A stretch of DNA of 64,000 bases. Source: Ursus arctos. Taxonomy: Eukaryota > Chordata > Mammalia > Carnivora > Ursidae. Below the pieces are notes generated by a model. It did no database searches. It was not told the DNA's origin and saw only the letters and a program-made list of their open reading frames with translations. Location: positions 15,964,501-16,028,500 of the forward strand of contig NW_026623008.1 of NCBI RefSeq assembly GCF_023065955.2, in the 5' to 3' direction. The position numbers and the translations under genes are program-made. Below, one piece after another: positions 30,321 to 39,735 of the stretch. Every line of letters starts with the position of its first letter. Position 1 is the first letter of the stretch.

Positions 30321-31050
30321 AAATGACGGAGTCCCACGGAACGATGGCTTTGCAGGCAAAGTAGAGTACAAAGTCTCCCAGGCTGGCCTGGCTGCCTTGC
30401 AGGTCCAGCTGGGTAGCAGGAATTCGAAGGTCGGATGGGTGAGATGCCCTTGATTTCTGAAGTCCTTCAGCTCCCGGGCTGTTGGCTCTGATGGCAGATA
30501 AAAAGACACGGAAACTTCTGTCCCAGTGTGACTTGGCTCCCTGTCGTCTTGCAAGAAAGCCAAGTTCTCACAGCCCCTGTACCTCCCAACCGCTTCTAAT
30601 GGATTCATTGTCTGCCCTGTTTCGCTGCCCCAAGCTCAGGCCACCTTGGTTTTGCCTGGTGAGTGGCCTCTTTCAAAGGTGAGCTGGCCTTTCTCCGCCT
30701 TGGACAATCAGGCCATTTAAAGGCAGACAGGAACCTCCACGAGCAAGGCCAGGGTCGTCCCGAAGGCAGATCTCCACGGCAGCCAGCAAACAAGCGTGGG
30801 GTAGGGATGCGTGTGCTCTGACATGTAGGCGTGCCCTGTATACAGGAAGCAGGGCAGGGGTGAGAAGAGACAGTGTAAGAGGATGGGGGTGATCGAAGAC
30901 CACGCCTTGGTTTAGCCAAAGTTAACTGCAGCTCTACCACAAAGTGCGCTCCGATCAAGTCTGAGAAATGCCAAAAGTTCTAGCTCTTTCTTTAAGCTGA
31001 TAGTATATACATCTGTGTGACAAAGGCTTGGAGAAGTCCTGCAGTCAGGA
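30321..31050. other. Gene-free stretch
   Basis: No recognised repeat. A good donor-like word tgcctggtgagtgg lies at about 30653-30666, but nothing upstream looks like a coding exon. Function unknown. Confidence 0.35.
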
Positions 31051-31055
31051 GTATT

Positions 31056-31119
31056 TGTTGACTTTTTTTTTTTTTTTTAAGTAGGCTCCACGCCCAGCAT
31101 GGAGCCCATGTTGACTTTT
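31056..31119 (-). repeat. Tiny truncated SINEC with target-site duplication
   Basis: A 10-11 bp duplication (tgttgactttt at 31056-31066 and 31109-31119) encloses a T-run and about 30 bases, aagtaggctccacgcccagc then atggagccca, which is an internal piece of reversed SINEC. Both the SINE head and the normal CT/AATAAA part are missing. Confidence 0.8.
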
Positions 31120-31169
31120 AATTGAGAATTTCCGTGTTTTTTTCTCCTCCCTCCCGCCTTCCCTCCCTC

Positions 31170-31600
31170 TTGCCCTTCTTTCAACAAATGCTCGAGGCAT
31201 TCCGAATACCCGCCAGGACCGTCCCACGTGTTATAGCGGTGAACAAAACAAGGCGAGGCTCCTGCCCCCGTGGGATTGACAGTCCAGAGGGAGGAAACAG
31301 ACAGTAAATGTCATAAGGAAAACAGAGAGTACGCCAGACGGGGGCAAGAAAGCAGGCAAGGAAGGGAGTGCTGGAGTAGGGGGTGGTTTGCAACTTTAAG
31401 TGTGGGGGTGACGGAACCCTCATTGAGTCACTGAGACGGTGCCATTTGATCGGAGACCTCTGGGAGGTGAGGAAGCCCATCATGCAGAGCGCATTCCAGG
31501 CAGAGGGAACGGCAGGTGCTAAGACCCCGAGGCCTGAGCATGCCCAGTAGGATCCGGGAGCAGCAGGGAGACTTCAACCCCCCTCCTGCCCCCACCTCCC
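31170..31600 (-). repeat. LINE-2 3' region, reversed
   Basis: Reversed L2 in order: tttcaacaaatgctcgaggc, ggtgaacaaaacaaggcgag, ggaaacagacagtaaatg, ggagacctctgggaggtg, gcattccaggcagaggga, aagaccccgaggcctg. Confidence 0.85.
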
Positions 31601-31639
31601 ACCGCAGGACACATTTTCTCATCTGCCAAAGCAGCTTGA

Positions 31640-31835
31640 GAGACTGGTGCGCGGGTAAGAGCAAGGCTCTAGTCGGAAAGACCTAGGTTTTTATCCGAGC
31701 TTCGCCTTTCCTACGAGTCTCTGCAAATGCAGTTGAGTGATGTCACCTCTCAGAGCCTCCAGTTTCCTGTAAGTCAGGGATAGTGACATGCACCTACCTC
31801 AGAGAGCCACGGCGAGGTGCAAAGACGTTCTGTGT
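31640..31835 (+). repeat. MIR SINE (diverged)
   Basis: tatccgagcttcgcctttcc, gagtgatgtcacctctcaga, gcctccagtttcctgtaagt, then cagggatagtgacatgcacc and ctacctcagagagccacg. Confidence 0.75.
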
Positions 31836-32364
31836 GCATCTGCCTTCCCTCGGGCAGCCCAGAGCGAGCCTCCTGAATGCCAGCTCTGGCTGGTCCTCAC
31901 TGAGACTCTTACAGCTGTTTGAGAAATCCGCTCACTCCTGATGGAGCCGTCACCTTTTGGGTCCTCTGTTGGGTCTTCCTGCCTGGAAAGCCGGGACCTG
32001 GAGGAAGGGAGCATCACGGTAATCCTGCCGCCCACGGCTCCTGCAGCAAATACGCCCTCAACGACGAGGAGAAATGCATCAGAGAGAACTACGGTAGAAA
32101 TCCAAGATGGATGGCCAAGACCTAAGGCCATCTCGGTCAAAGCCAATCAGCCCACGAACTTGCGGGGGCTCCTGAAGCCCTGTTAGGCACCTCTTTCATG
32201 CTCCTGGCAGCGAGGACTCCTAAACAGCAGGGCCATTAGGAATTTAAAGTACTCTCTCTCGCTCCTCCCCAAACATAGAAATTCCCCCTTTCTCCCACCA
32301 GATGCCTTTTCATTGTAAACCCCCAGGAGCTGTGTTCTCCCTGCTGAGATTTAAACATGGTTTA
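31836..32364. other. Unidentified segment with short open frames
   Basis: At 31919-32125 a + strand frame ends in a lysine/asparagine-rich peptide unlike its GC-rich neighbours. It contains two in-frame Cys but no domain that I recognise. Sequence at 32030-32190 could be an old repeat or pseudogene fragment. A short T/C-rich part follows. Not assigned. Confidence 0.3.
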
Positions 32365-32461
32365 TTCAACTGGTATTTAAGAGAGCCCACTAATGTGCAG
32401 CCAATGTTATAGGCACTTAGGACACAAGACGATCTCCCTACCCCTTATGGAACTTTTGGAC
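32365..32461 (-). repeat. LINE-2 3' end, reversed
   Basis: ttcaactggtatttaagagagc, gttataggcacttaggacac and cttatggaacttttgg correspond to the reversed L2 end. Diverged. Confidence 0.55.
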
Positions 32462-32622
32462 CAGTGGTTCTCAACGTGTAGTCCCCACCTGGGAACTTGT
32501 GAGAAATGGAAATTCTCGGTCCCACCCCAGCCCTAATGAATCAGAAACCCTGGGGTGGGACCCAGCAATCTGTGCTAGGTCTTCCAGGAGATTCTGACGC
32601 AAGCTTAAGCATGAGACTAATG
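32462..32622 (+). repeat. MER5A DNA transposon
   Basis: Starts cagtggttctcaacgtgtag, then cctgggaacttgtgagaaat, atgaatcagaaaccctgggg and cccagcaatctgtgc: a nearly full-length MER5A (hAT-Charlie, non-autonomous) with the 5' terminal repeat intact. Confidence 0.93.
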
Positions 32623-32631
32623 GTCTAGAGT

Positions 32632-32866
32632 AGTGGTTCTCAATCAGGCGCACGCATGTGCCCCCCCCACACACCTGCCCCAGGACACTTGGCAACGTCT
32701 AGAGATATTTTGGTTATCACAATGTGCAGGAGATGCTATTGGCATCTAGTGCGTAGAGACCAGGGATGTTGTTAACATTCTATAATGCACGGATGCTCCC
32801 CTCTCCAAAAACAACAAAGAATTACCCCGCCCAAAATGTCAGTAGTGCCAAGGTTGAGAAACCCTG
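32632..32866 (+). repeat. MER20 DNA transposon
   Basis: Starts agtggttctcaatcagg, then ggacacttggcaacgtctag, agatattttggttatcacaa, ggcatctagtgcgtagagac, cagggatgttgttaacattc, and ends aaggttgagaaaccctgg. Full-length MER20 (hAT-Charlie). MER20 copies are known to serve as hormone-responsive regulatory DNA in endometrial cells of some placental mammals. Whether this copy does is unknown. Confidence 0.93.
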
Positions 32867-32874
32867 GTCTAGGG

Positions 32875-33180
32875 GGAGGGGGACAGGAAGACAGATAATG
32901 AACACTTACATAACTCAATGAATAAGATCATCTTCGATGGTGAGAAGTGCTCGGAAGCAAATAATTCAGGGTAATAAGAGACTGGCCAGTGGTGGTGACG
33001 ACATTGGGTGACCAGAGGGGACCTCTCTGGCTTTTTGTACTGAGACCTGGACAAGACAGTTCTAACCATAGCAAGTTTGGGGGAAAGAAGATTCCAGGCG
33101 AAGGCAACAGCCAGTGCAGAGGCCTGAAGTGAGGAAGAGTATGATGTGTTGGCGGTTTGGAGAGAAAGCTAGGTGATGGG
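32875..33180 (-). repeat. LINE-2 3' region, reversed
   Basis: gacagataatgaacacttac, gatggtgagaagtgctcgg, gaagattccaggcgaaggc, aacagccagtgcagaggcc: a degenerate reversed L2. Confidence 0.7.
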
Positions 33181-33234
33181 CACTACACGCTCCCTGCTGT
33201 CCCCCCTCCTTTCCTCCCTCCCCCACCTTCCTTC

Positions 33235-33310
33235 TGCAACTATTCAGTAAGCACCTACTAGGTGCCAAGCACTGTGCTGGGCATTAGTGCCCTGCAAAGC
33301 ACCTAGAATA
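33235..33310 (-). repeat. LINE-2 3' terminus, reversed
   Basis: ctattcagtaagcacctact then aggtgccaagcactgtgctg is a good reversed L2 end. It is separate from the L2 on its left, because both contain the 3'-proximal part. Confidence 0.75.
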
Positions 33311-33559
33311 GCTGGACGGAATGGCTGGTCAGCAGAGCACGAAGCGAGGAGCAGAGAGTCCTTGAAGCCAGGATGGGAGAGTCCGATGGGGCGTCCGGAA
33401 TGATAGCGCAGGCTCTGCTCTCCGAAGACAAACTCCTCTCCCAGAGTTCGCACCCTACGCAGTCCCCTCCCCATGAAGCTGGGTTGACTTGTGACTTGTT
33501 TTTGCCCCGCAGAGGGCTGCGGAAGTCACACCTGTAACACCCAAGGCTGGGTCAGAAGC
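33311..33559. other. Unassigned sequence
   Basis: No repeat or gene recognised. Short unique spacer before the LTR remnant. Confidence 0.3.
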
Positions 33560-34262
33560 CTGGCAGGTTTCACCTGGCTCTCCTCCCACGCTGACTCTTG
33601 GGACGCCCTCTTGGAACCTAAAGGAAAACACATTTCCTGTTTCCTCTACCCACGAGACATTTCTGACGTCAGACGTGTAGTTTTCCGCATCAGGCAATTC
33701 TCCACTTTTCGGTGGACACCCTCGATTTGGACACTAGCTTCCCAGCGTGAGCCCAGACCCCACAGGTGACGGGCTCAGCGCTACAGACTGCTCCCACTTC
33801 GGAAGCTCCTCGCAAGTCACAGGTGTTCATCTATACTTCTGACCAACCAGCTATGCAGCAGAGCTCCCCACGACCCCTCCCCAGCTTCAGTCATTTTCTA
33901 TAACAGCTCACAAAACTCAGGGAAACATTTATTTACATTTATTGGTTTATTATAAAGGATATTACAAAGGCTACAGATGAACAGCCAGATAAGAGGTACG
34001 CGGTGTGAGGAAGGGGCACGGAGCTTCCATGGCCCCTCCAGACATGCCACCCTCGCAGCACCTCTGTGTTTTCATCTACCTGCAAACTCCCCAAAGCTTC
34101 CCGTAGGGTTCTTACGTAGGCTGCATTACAGAGACACGATTGGTTAAATCATTGGCCCTTAGTGACAGACTCAGTGCCAGCCTGGCTCCTTCTGGGGCCA
34201 AAAGTTCCAACCCTCTAATCACCGTGGATGGCTTCCCTGACAACCAGCTGCCCTGCCAACCG

Positions 34263-34274
34263 CCCCCCCCCCCC
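34263..34274. repeat. Poly(C) run, 12 bases
   Basis: Homopolymer within the LTR remnant. Likely length-variable. Confidence 0.9.
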
Positions 34275-34347
34275 ACAAGCCTTAGGGACTTTCCCAAACT
34301 TCCCTCATTAACATAAACTCAGGTGTGATTGAAAAGGGATTGTTATG

Positions 34348-34545
34348 GGGCGCCTGGGTGGCGCAGTCGTTAAGTGTCTGCCTTCGGCTCAGGGCGTGAT
34401 CCCGGCAATCTCGGATCGAGCCCCACATCAGGCTCTTCTGCTATGAGCCTGCTTCTTCCTCTCCCACTCCCCCTGCTTGTGTTCCCTCTCTCGCTGGCTG
34501 TCTCTATCTCTGTCGAATAAATAAATAAAATCTTAAAAAAAAAAA
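34348..34545 (+). repeat. Carnivore SINEC, bear-like subtype
   Basis: Full length, with head gggcgcctgggtggcgcag, agagcc-type body with cctgcttcttcctctcccac, and tail cgaataaataaataaaatctt plus poly(A). Perfect 16-bp target-site duplication AAAAGGGATTGTTATG at 34332-34347 and 34546-34561. Low divergence means a young insertion. Confidence 0.97.
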
Positions 34546-34749
34546 AAAAGGGATTGTTATGAATAAAAGATATTTCAGGAGCTAGGGGAAACAAACCAAA
34601 TATAAAAAAAGATGCTCCTACCACTCTTAGCGTTTAGGAAATTAATAAGGGTTTCGGGAGCTCTGGCCAAGAGCCAGGAACAAAGACCAAAGTATGTATT
34701 TATTATTATATCAAATATCACAGAACCGAACTGCCATGCTGTGTTCTCA

Positions 34750-35015
34750 CACGGGAGTGGGTCGAAGGGGGGCCCAGATCGGCTCTGTGTTCCACAGCCC
34801 CAGCTAAGCCCCAGCTTACCACCAGCATCAACCATCAGCCCTATGAGTGTGCCATCCCGGATATTCCCGCCCAGGTGAGCCCCCAGATGACTGCAGCCCC
34901 AGCTAGCACCTTGTGGAGCGAAGCCCGGTCAATCCCCAGGCCCACGAGAGCCCATAAAACTGCTGTTTCAAGGCACTAAGTTTGGGGAGGTTTTGTCAAG
35001 AAGCACTAGAAAGGC
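34750..35015 (+). repeat. MLT1-like LTR, 3' part
   Basis: cagatgactgcagccccagc, agagcccataaaactgctg, then ttcaaggcactaagtttggg follows the 3' end of MaLR (MLT1/MST) LTRs. Confidence 0.6.
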
Positions 35016-35129
35016 GAGACAGGCAGGATTCTGACACTGGTGGGGCCTGCCTTGGGAAAGTACCATAAATGAACGTTCAAACACAGCAGGGCACTGTGCG
35101 AGGCCAGCCTGGGGCAGCAGGAAAAGAAG

Positions 35130-35260
35130 TCGGGGGATGGGATACTTGGGCCCTGGCCCTGGTTCTCCCACCAAGGTGCTGCGTGGCTTTGGGCCTAAAT
35201 CTCTCTGGGTATCAGTGTTCTCTGGACACAGAAGGACGTGGGTCCTGTGGCGTCAGAGTG
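35130..35260 (+). repeat. MIR SINE fragment
   Basis: gccctggttctcccaccaag, gctgcgtggctttgggcct, aaatctctctgggtatcagtg. Confidence 0.65.
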
Positions 35261-35439
35261 CTGTTCAAGCTCTGTCATCCTTGGCTGATCGGGCTTCCTT
35301 GATGACCTTTCATCAACCGGCACATTCCTGCCTCCAAACATTTGCTCATGTTGAGCCACCGTTGGGATGACCCAATGGAACAGTCCAGGTTCTTCCGTCT
35401 GCGCCCACTTCCGGAGCAGGGGCTCTCTGGGTCCAGAAC

Positions 35440-35625
35440 ACCTGGGCACAAATTCCAGCTGCATCACCAACTAGGTACGGCCTTGGAGGAATCTCTTCAG
35501 CTCTCTGTGCCTTAGTTTCCTCATCAGTAAAACAAGAATACCTCTCCCACGAGAGTATGCGCGCAGACCTACTGGATGATTCGCGTAAAACACCGGCCCC
35601 GGGCCTGCCCCGCAGCGGCTGCTGC
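35440..35625 (+). repeat. MIR SINE
   Basis: cacaaattccagctgcatcac, ggaatctcttcagctctctg, tgccttagtttcctcatcag, taaaacaagaatacctctcc. Confidence 0.85.
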
Positions 35626-35829
35626 TCTTATTCCTCCCTTTCTGTCTCATACATTCGGGCTCCACTGAGCACGGCTAATTTGAGCCTTGTCTCCTGACCC
35701 CATCCTCTCTCTCCCAATAGGCTTCAGGCTTCTGGAAAGCTTGACTCGGGCCAAAACCCAAGCCACAAGATTGAGCACCCACCAGGGCAGCAGACAAGGC
35801 CCTGGGAGCCAGCGGCCTCCAGGCCTTCC

Positions 35830-35985
35830 CTCCCCCCCGGCTGTGCCATCTGGGCATGACGCTGGGCTCTTGTGAGCCTCTGCTTCCTCATCGGCAAAGC
35901 ACAGGTGATGGTCCCCATTCTGTCTCCTCTTGGGACAAGGTAAAGACTAACTGAGACGCTGGGTGCTAACGTGACATGGAAACGG
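35830..35985 (+). repeat. MIR SINE
   Basis: ctgtgccatctgggcatgac, gtgagcctctgcttcctcat, cggcaaagcacaggtgatgg, aaggtaaagactaactgaga. Confidence 0.7.
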
Positions 35986-36014
35986 CCATATGTTTGACAT
36001 ACATATGTGAGGGA

Positions 36015-36150
36015 CACAGTGGCCCAGGGACAGACCACAGGCCCGGAAGGTGGAAGAGCTGGTTCTCATTCTGGCTGTGTGACATTGGGCACATTGCCTC
36101 CCCTCTCTGAGTCTCAGTATCCCCGATGGGAAAGCGAGGCAAGGTCACAA
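36015..36150 (+). repeat. MIR SINE
   Basis: tctcattctggctgtgtgac, attgggcacattgcctcccc, tctctgagtctcagtatccc. Confidence 0.85.
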
Positions 36151-36489
36151 AACCTGCAGACATTTTGGTTTAGCCGACGTAGTGTCCTTTGCAAATTCAA
36201 ACTTATTTTTTTTCAAGACTGGAGGTGTTCACACAAACATTGATTTCTAAGTTCTCTCTAAAAAAAATCAGAAAGTGGAGCAGCATGGGGTCTGTACCCC
36301 CACATGGCCGTTGCTGGGTGGGGGCCTTCCCTTTCAGAGGACACAGGGTCTGTGTTCCCCAGGACGCCCCACCCATACCGGACCTCACGCCCCTCCAGCT
36401 GGACTCACGAATGTCACTTGCCCAGCCCTGACAGCCCTCTGAGTTTGCCAGGCCTGAAGGAGGTAGCCCCTGGGGGCCACGTGCTGTGC
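36151..36489. other. Unassigned sequence
   Basis: T-rich at 36205-36215 and A-rich at 36258-36268. Otherwise unique-looking. No gene. Confidence 0.3.
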
Positions 36490-36605
36490 TGACACGCTAA
36501 GAGTCTCTGGCTACAGTGAGTCCGACCCTTATGCTTTCTGGTATCCCGCTCGGCCCGGCACAGTTCTGGGAACACAATGGATGCTCGGCAAACATTTGGC
36601 TCCCA
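36490..36605 (+). repeat. LINE-2 3' end (diverged)
   Basis: gcacagttctgggaacacaatgg-type word, then atgctcggcaaacatttgg, matches the L2 terminus. Confidence 0.6.
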
Positions 36606-36976
36606 CCCCTCCCCGGCTGCCTGCTGACCTCGGTTACCCTACAACCCGGGAGGCTTGAGATGCATCCTGCAGGGCGTGCCCTGCCTAAGCCCTGTCCCCA
36701 TGTGGCCTGCATCCGTGTGGCCCGTGCAACAGACATCAGGACCTTGTCTAGTCGGGGTGGATCTCAGAAAGCCTCGGGAACTGTGGATACGTCTTTCTGC
36801 CCAGTTCCAAATGGGCCACTTTGCCTGCTCCCCACTGTCTCGCCCCAAACAGGACCAAACGTCACCGGTGGGCAGGAATTCGCCGTCACCACACGGAGAG
36901 GCGGACAGCACGGACTCCATCACACAGACTGGGACTGAAGCCCCAGCTCTCTAACTTGGTAGCTGTTGTTGTAGCT
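36606..36976. other. Unassigned sequence with MIR trace at right
   Basis: Open frames on both strands with no protein features. A reversed MIR trace may lie at 36890-36960 (gactgggactgaagccccag). Confidence 0.3.
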
Positions 36977-37490
36977 GCATCAGTCAGGGTTCTCCAAAGA
37001 CGCAGGGCCAGTATATAGAGGTCTGCAAGAGGAGGCGTATTCTAGGAACTGGCTCACGGGATTACGGCAGTGGAGAAGCCCCGCCATCTGCCCCCTGCAG
37101 GCTGGGACCCAGGGAAGGAAAGGTGGTGATATGATTAGTCCAAGTCTGCAGGCCCGAACTCGGTGAAGCCAGCAGTGTAGACACTGTTCTGAGTCCCAAA
37201 GGCCAAGGGGCGGGAGCGCTGATGTTCAAGGGCAGGGGAAGCTGGAGGCTCCAGCGGAGGAGGAGAGAGCCAATTCCCCCTCCCTCCAAATTTTTGTCCT
37301 GTTCAGGCCATCAGAGGCTTGGATGAAGCCCCCCAACTTCGGCAAGGGGCATCTTCTTTATCCAGCCTACTGATTCAAATGTTGGTGTCTCTCAGAAACA
37401 CCCTCACAGACACACCCAGAAAGGATGTCTTACCAGCTATCTGAGCTTCCCTTAGCCTAGCCAAGTTGACGCATAAAATTAGCCATCCCA
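36977..37490 (-). repeat. MLT2-like LTR (ERVL), reversed
   Basis: Complete-looking: tcagtcagggttctccaaag, gaactggctcacgggattac, ggcatcttctttatccagc, ctactgattcaaatgttgg, agaaacaccctcacagacac, caagttgacgcataaaatta. This is the reverse complement of the MLT2-like element at 43.48 kb. Solo LTR, no internal sequence. Confidence 0.85.
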
Positions 37491-37899
37491 ATAGATGAAA
37501 GTCCCTCATTCTTCTTATCTTCCGGGTCCCGAGTGTGAAATGAGAACAGGACTCCCCCTGCCCGCCATGGAGGGATTGGAGGGAAGTCTGCTGATGGGAT
37601 TAAAGGGGCCAGTCAGGTAATGAATGCACAGGAAATGGTGGCGGTCGGAGTCATCATTTCAGCCACAGAAGGACTTCGTGGCTTGGCATTTCCAAAACCA
37701 GAAGGGGCTGTTTCCCCCAATTCCATCATGAAACCAGGAAGAAATTGGTGGATGTGCCTGGAGTCAAACTGGAACTGGGTGGGAGAAGCCCAGTACAATG
37801 CAAACCTCTCGCCCCTAGGTAGAAGACACCCCTTGATTTTTGCCCACCCAGCATCCACTTTCTCTTCTGGCCAGAGCGTCCCAAGTTCCCTTGGGGAAA
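37491..37899. other. Unassigned sequence, no gene seen
   Basis: May be the 5' part of the LTR-like element that follows. An open frame of 105 codons on the + strand and one of 81 on the - strand lack protein features. Confidence 0.3.
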
Positions 37900-38370
37900 C
37901 TAGCCCTCCTCCATGCTCAGTCTATGCCATTTGGTGAGGTTGATGCTATCAGCCACCTGGCCAATCAGAACCCTAACTCCTCCAAGCACAGTGATTGGTC
38001 CATGGTGAGCATGTGACCCAGGCTGGACCAATAAGAGACGTCTCTGTGATTTTTGCTGAGCTCTTGGGAAAGAGACATCTTCCTTCATCTGGAGTGACTT
38101 AGGCGGACAGAACATAAGCCTACAGCTGCTGGTGGGCAACTTTACAAGCAGAGAGAAACAAACAAACACATAAACAATCTGTCTGAGAGTGAAGCCAACA
38201 GCCAACACAGAGGAAAGCAGAACCAAAGCGAGTAGGGAGAATTGCTGGCAATAACGTCCAAGCACGGGGATCCAGTCATGACCGAAGCGGTAGGGATCTT
38301 TGCCTTTGGACATTTCAGATACAAGCATTAATGAATTTACTTTTCTACCTAAGCCAGTTTGAATTGTAGT
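37900..38370 (+). repeat. Ancient LTR-like remnant, same family as at 23.2 kb
   Basis: catgtgacccaggctggacc, aataagagacgtctctgtga, agcctacagctgctggtggg, gaagccaacagccaacacag, aggaaagcagaaccaaagc, acctaagccagtttgaattg. The 3' end order is well kept. Family name uncertain. Confidence 0.6.
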
Positions 38371-38501
38371 TCTGTCAAGAGTCCCAACACTGTCCAGAAA
38401 TAAAGTCTGCTACAAACAGCAAGAGTGATTAAACAGATGAGTAAGTAAGTACGTGGATTAGTAAAGGAGCAAGAAAACAAGTGAGTGAGTGAATGAGAGA
38501 C

Positions 38502-38525
38502 TGAATGAATGAATGAATGAATGAA
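38502..38525. repeat. (TGAA)n short array
   Basis: Six TGAA units, preceded by degenerate GAGT/TGAG words from about 38440. Probably grown from the tail of the preceding element. Confidence 0.85.
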
Positions 38526-38684
38526 GCATTTTGAGAAACACTCCATTATTGCTCTCTGAGCCTCAGATGCTCCTGAAAGGCCTCCTCTATAGCACGTAGT
38601 TGCAGAAGGACCCAGCCTGTGGAACTTCGTTAGGGAGGATTTCTCAGTCTGTCTCCCAGGGGTCCAAGCATCTTAGGCGGGCAA

Positions 38685-38860
38685 GGCACATAGCCTTTGG
38701 ATGAGCCTGAGTTTCCTCACAGTGAGATGGGGATCAGAGGTCTTAGGTCATAGGGCTGTCGCCATAGTTAAGTAATGTAACGTACATAAAAGCACTTAGC
38801 GCAGGGCCTGGTAAAGTCATTTGATAGCAACAGCATTGCTGAGCCTTACTGTTATCATGC
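38685..38860 (+). repeat. MIR SINE
   Basis: gagcctgagtttcctcacag, tgagatggggatcagaggtc, ttaagtaatgtaacgtacat, aaaagcacttagcgcagggc. Confidence 0.85.
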
Positions 38861-38864
38861 TTTC

Positions 38865-38950
38865 AGGCTCAGCTTATATCTACCTCCATGGAGTCGCCCC
38901 TGACTGCCTGAGTCCCCTCAGCCTACTCCTTTAGAGCAGAATCAGGGTTG
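38865..38950 (+). repeat. LINE-2 fragment
   Basis: gcttatatctacctccatgg then agtcgcccctgactgcctga resembles the L2 segment with cttccctgaccacc. Short. Confidence 0.45.
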
Positions 38951-38956
38951 ACAAGC

Positions 38957-39130
38957 TTGCTCAAACTTCAGGATATCAGAGTCCCCAAGGGGAGTGTGTT
39001 CAAAATGCAGGCTCCCAGGTCCACCTTCTGAGAACCGTTGCCAGGGGTCTATGACGGGGCCCAGGAATCTGCATTTTCACCAAGACCCCCAGCCCAAGAT
39101 GATTCTAAAGCAACTGGCCCGCAGACTACA
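38957..39130 (+). repeat. MER5A DNA transposon
   Basis: ttgctcaaacttcaggatat, gtgttcaaaatgcaggctcc, cccaggaatctgcattttca, cagcccaagatgattctaaa: diverged MER5A in + orientation. Confidence 0.75.
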
Positions 39131-39139
39131 GTTGCAGAA

Positions 39140-39300
39140 ACATTCACCTTCCCACCGTCCCATTTTACAGATGGGGAAACTGAGGTCCACAAGGGGACAC
39201 AGATTGGCCCAAAGTCACATCATGATTCACTGGCAGAGCCGGGCTTGACCCAGAACTTGTGCCTTGTGGCCCTGGGCTAGTTCCACCCTGCCTCACGGGG
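39140..39300 (-). repeat. MIR SINE
   Basis: gtcccattttacagatgggg, aaactgaggtccacaagggg, attggcccaaagtcacatca, tggcagagccgggcttgacc. Confidence 0.88.
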
Positions 39301-39384
39301 TGCCTTCCTTGTGGACTGACTGAAGTGTTCCTAGAGCCTCTGACATGTGTTTTCCACCACTGGGTTCTGGGTTCTCTAATCATT

Positions 39385-39475
39385 GTCCTGCTTCCTGCCT
39401 CCAGAAAATATGTCTGCTCGGGGCCCTGAATCTAGTTGCTACTCAATAAATATCTGCCAGAGGATGGACACGACT
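39385..39475 (+). repeat. LINE-2 3' end
   Basis: ggccctgaatctagttgct then actcaataaatatctgcc is an L2 terminus. Confidence 0.65.
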
Positions 39476-39639
39476 ATAGCAGGACCAAACCATTTAGCAG
39501 TTTCTTCAGCGAAGGAGCCAGATGGCCTGGAAGAGCCATTACCCCTTGAGGGATCCCCAAATGTACATCGCTTCTCTTGTGTTTCTCTTTCTCTCGCGAT
39601 AGTTGCGGTGCCAAAGAGCTGAATGAACCTGCTATAAAC

Positions 39640-39735
39640 TATAAACGCCGGCAGGTAGGGCCTGCCTCTGCCCTGCCCGCCGCTACGTCCCTGCCTGGCA
39701 TACAACAGGTGCTCCACAAGTGATGAGATGAGGGA
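39640..39735 (+). repeat. LINE-2 3' end
   Basis: ctgcctggcatacaacaggtg then ctccacaagtgatgagatg is a diverged L2 terminus. Confidence 0.65.

Larger units (their letters stand above)
33560..34735 (-). repeat. Ancient LTR (ERVL-type, family uncertain), split by a SINE
   Basis: On the + strand: aacagctcacaaaactcagg, ttggtttattataaaggata, ttacaaaggctacagatgaac, gttaaatcattggcccttag, ccaaccctctaatcaccgtgg. After the SINE it continues with ggaacaaagaccaaagtatg and tattattatatcaaatatcac. The order is that of a reversed mammalian LTR with its polyadenylation region on the left. There are no viral genes. Confidence 0.65.
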
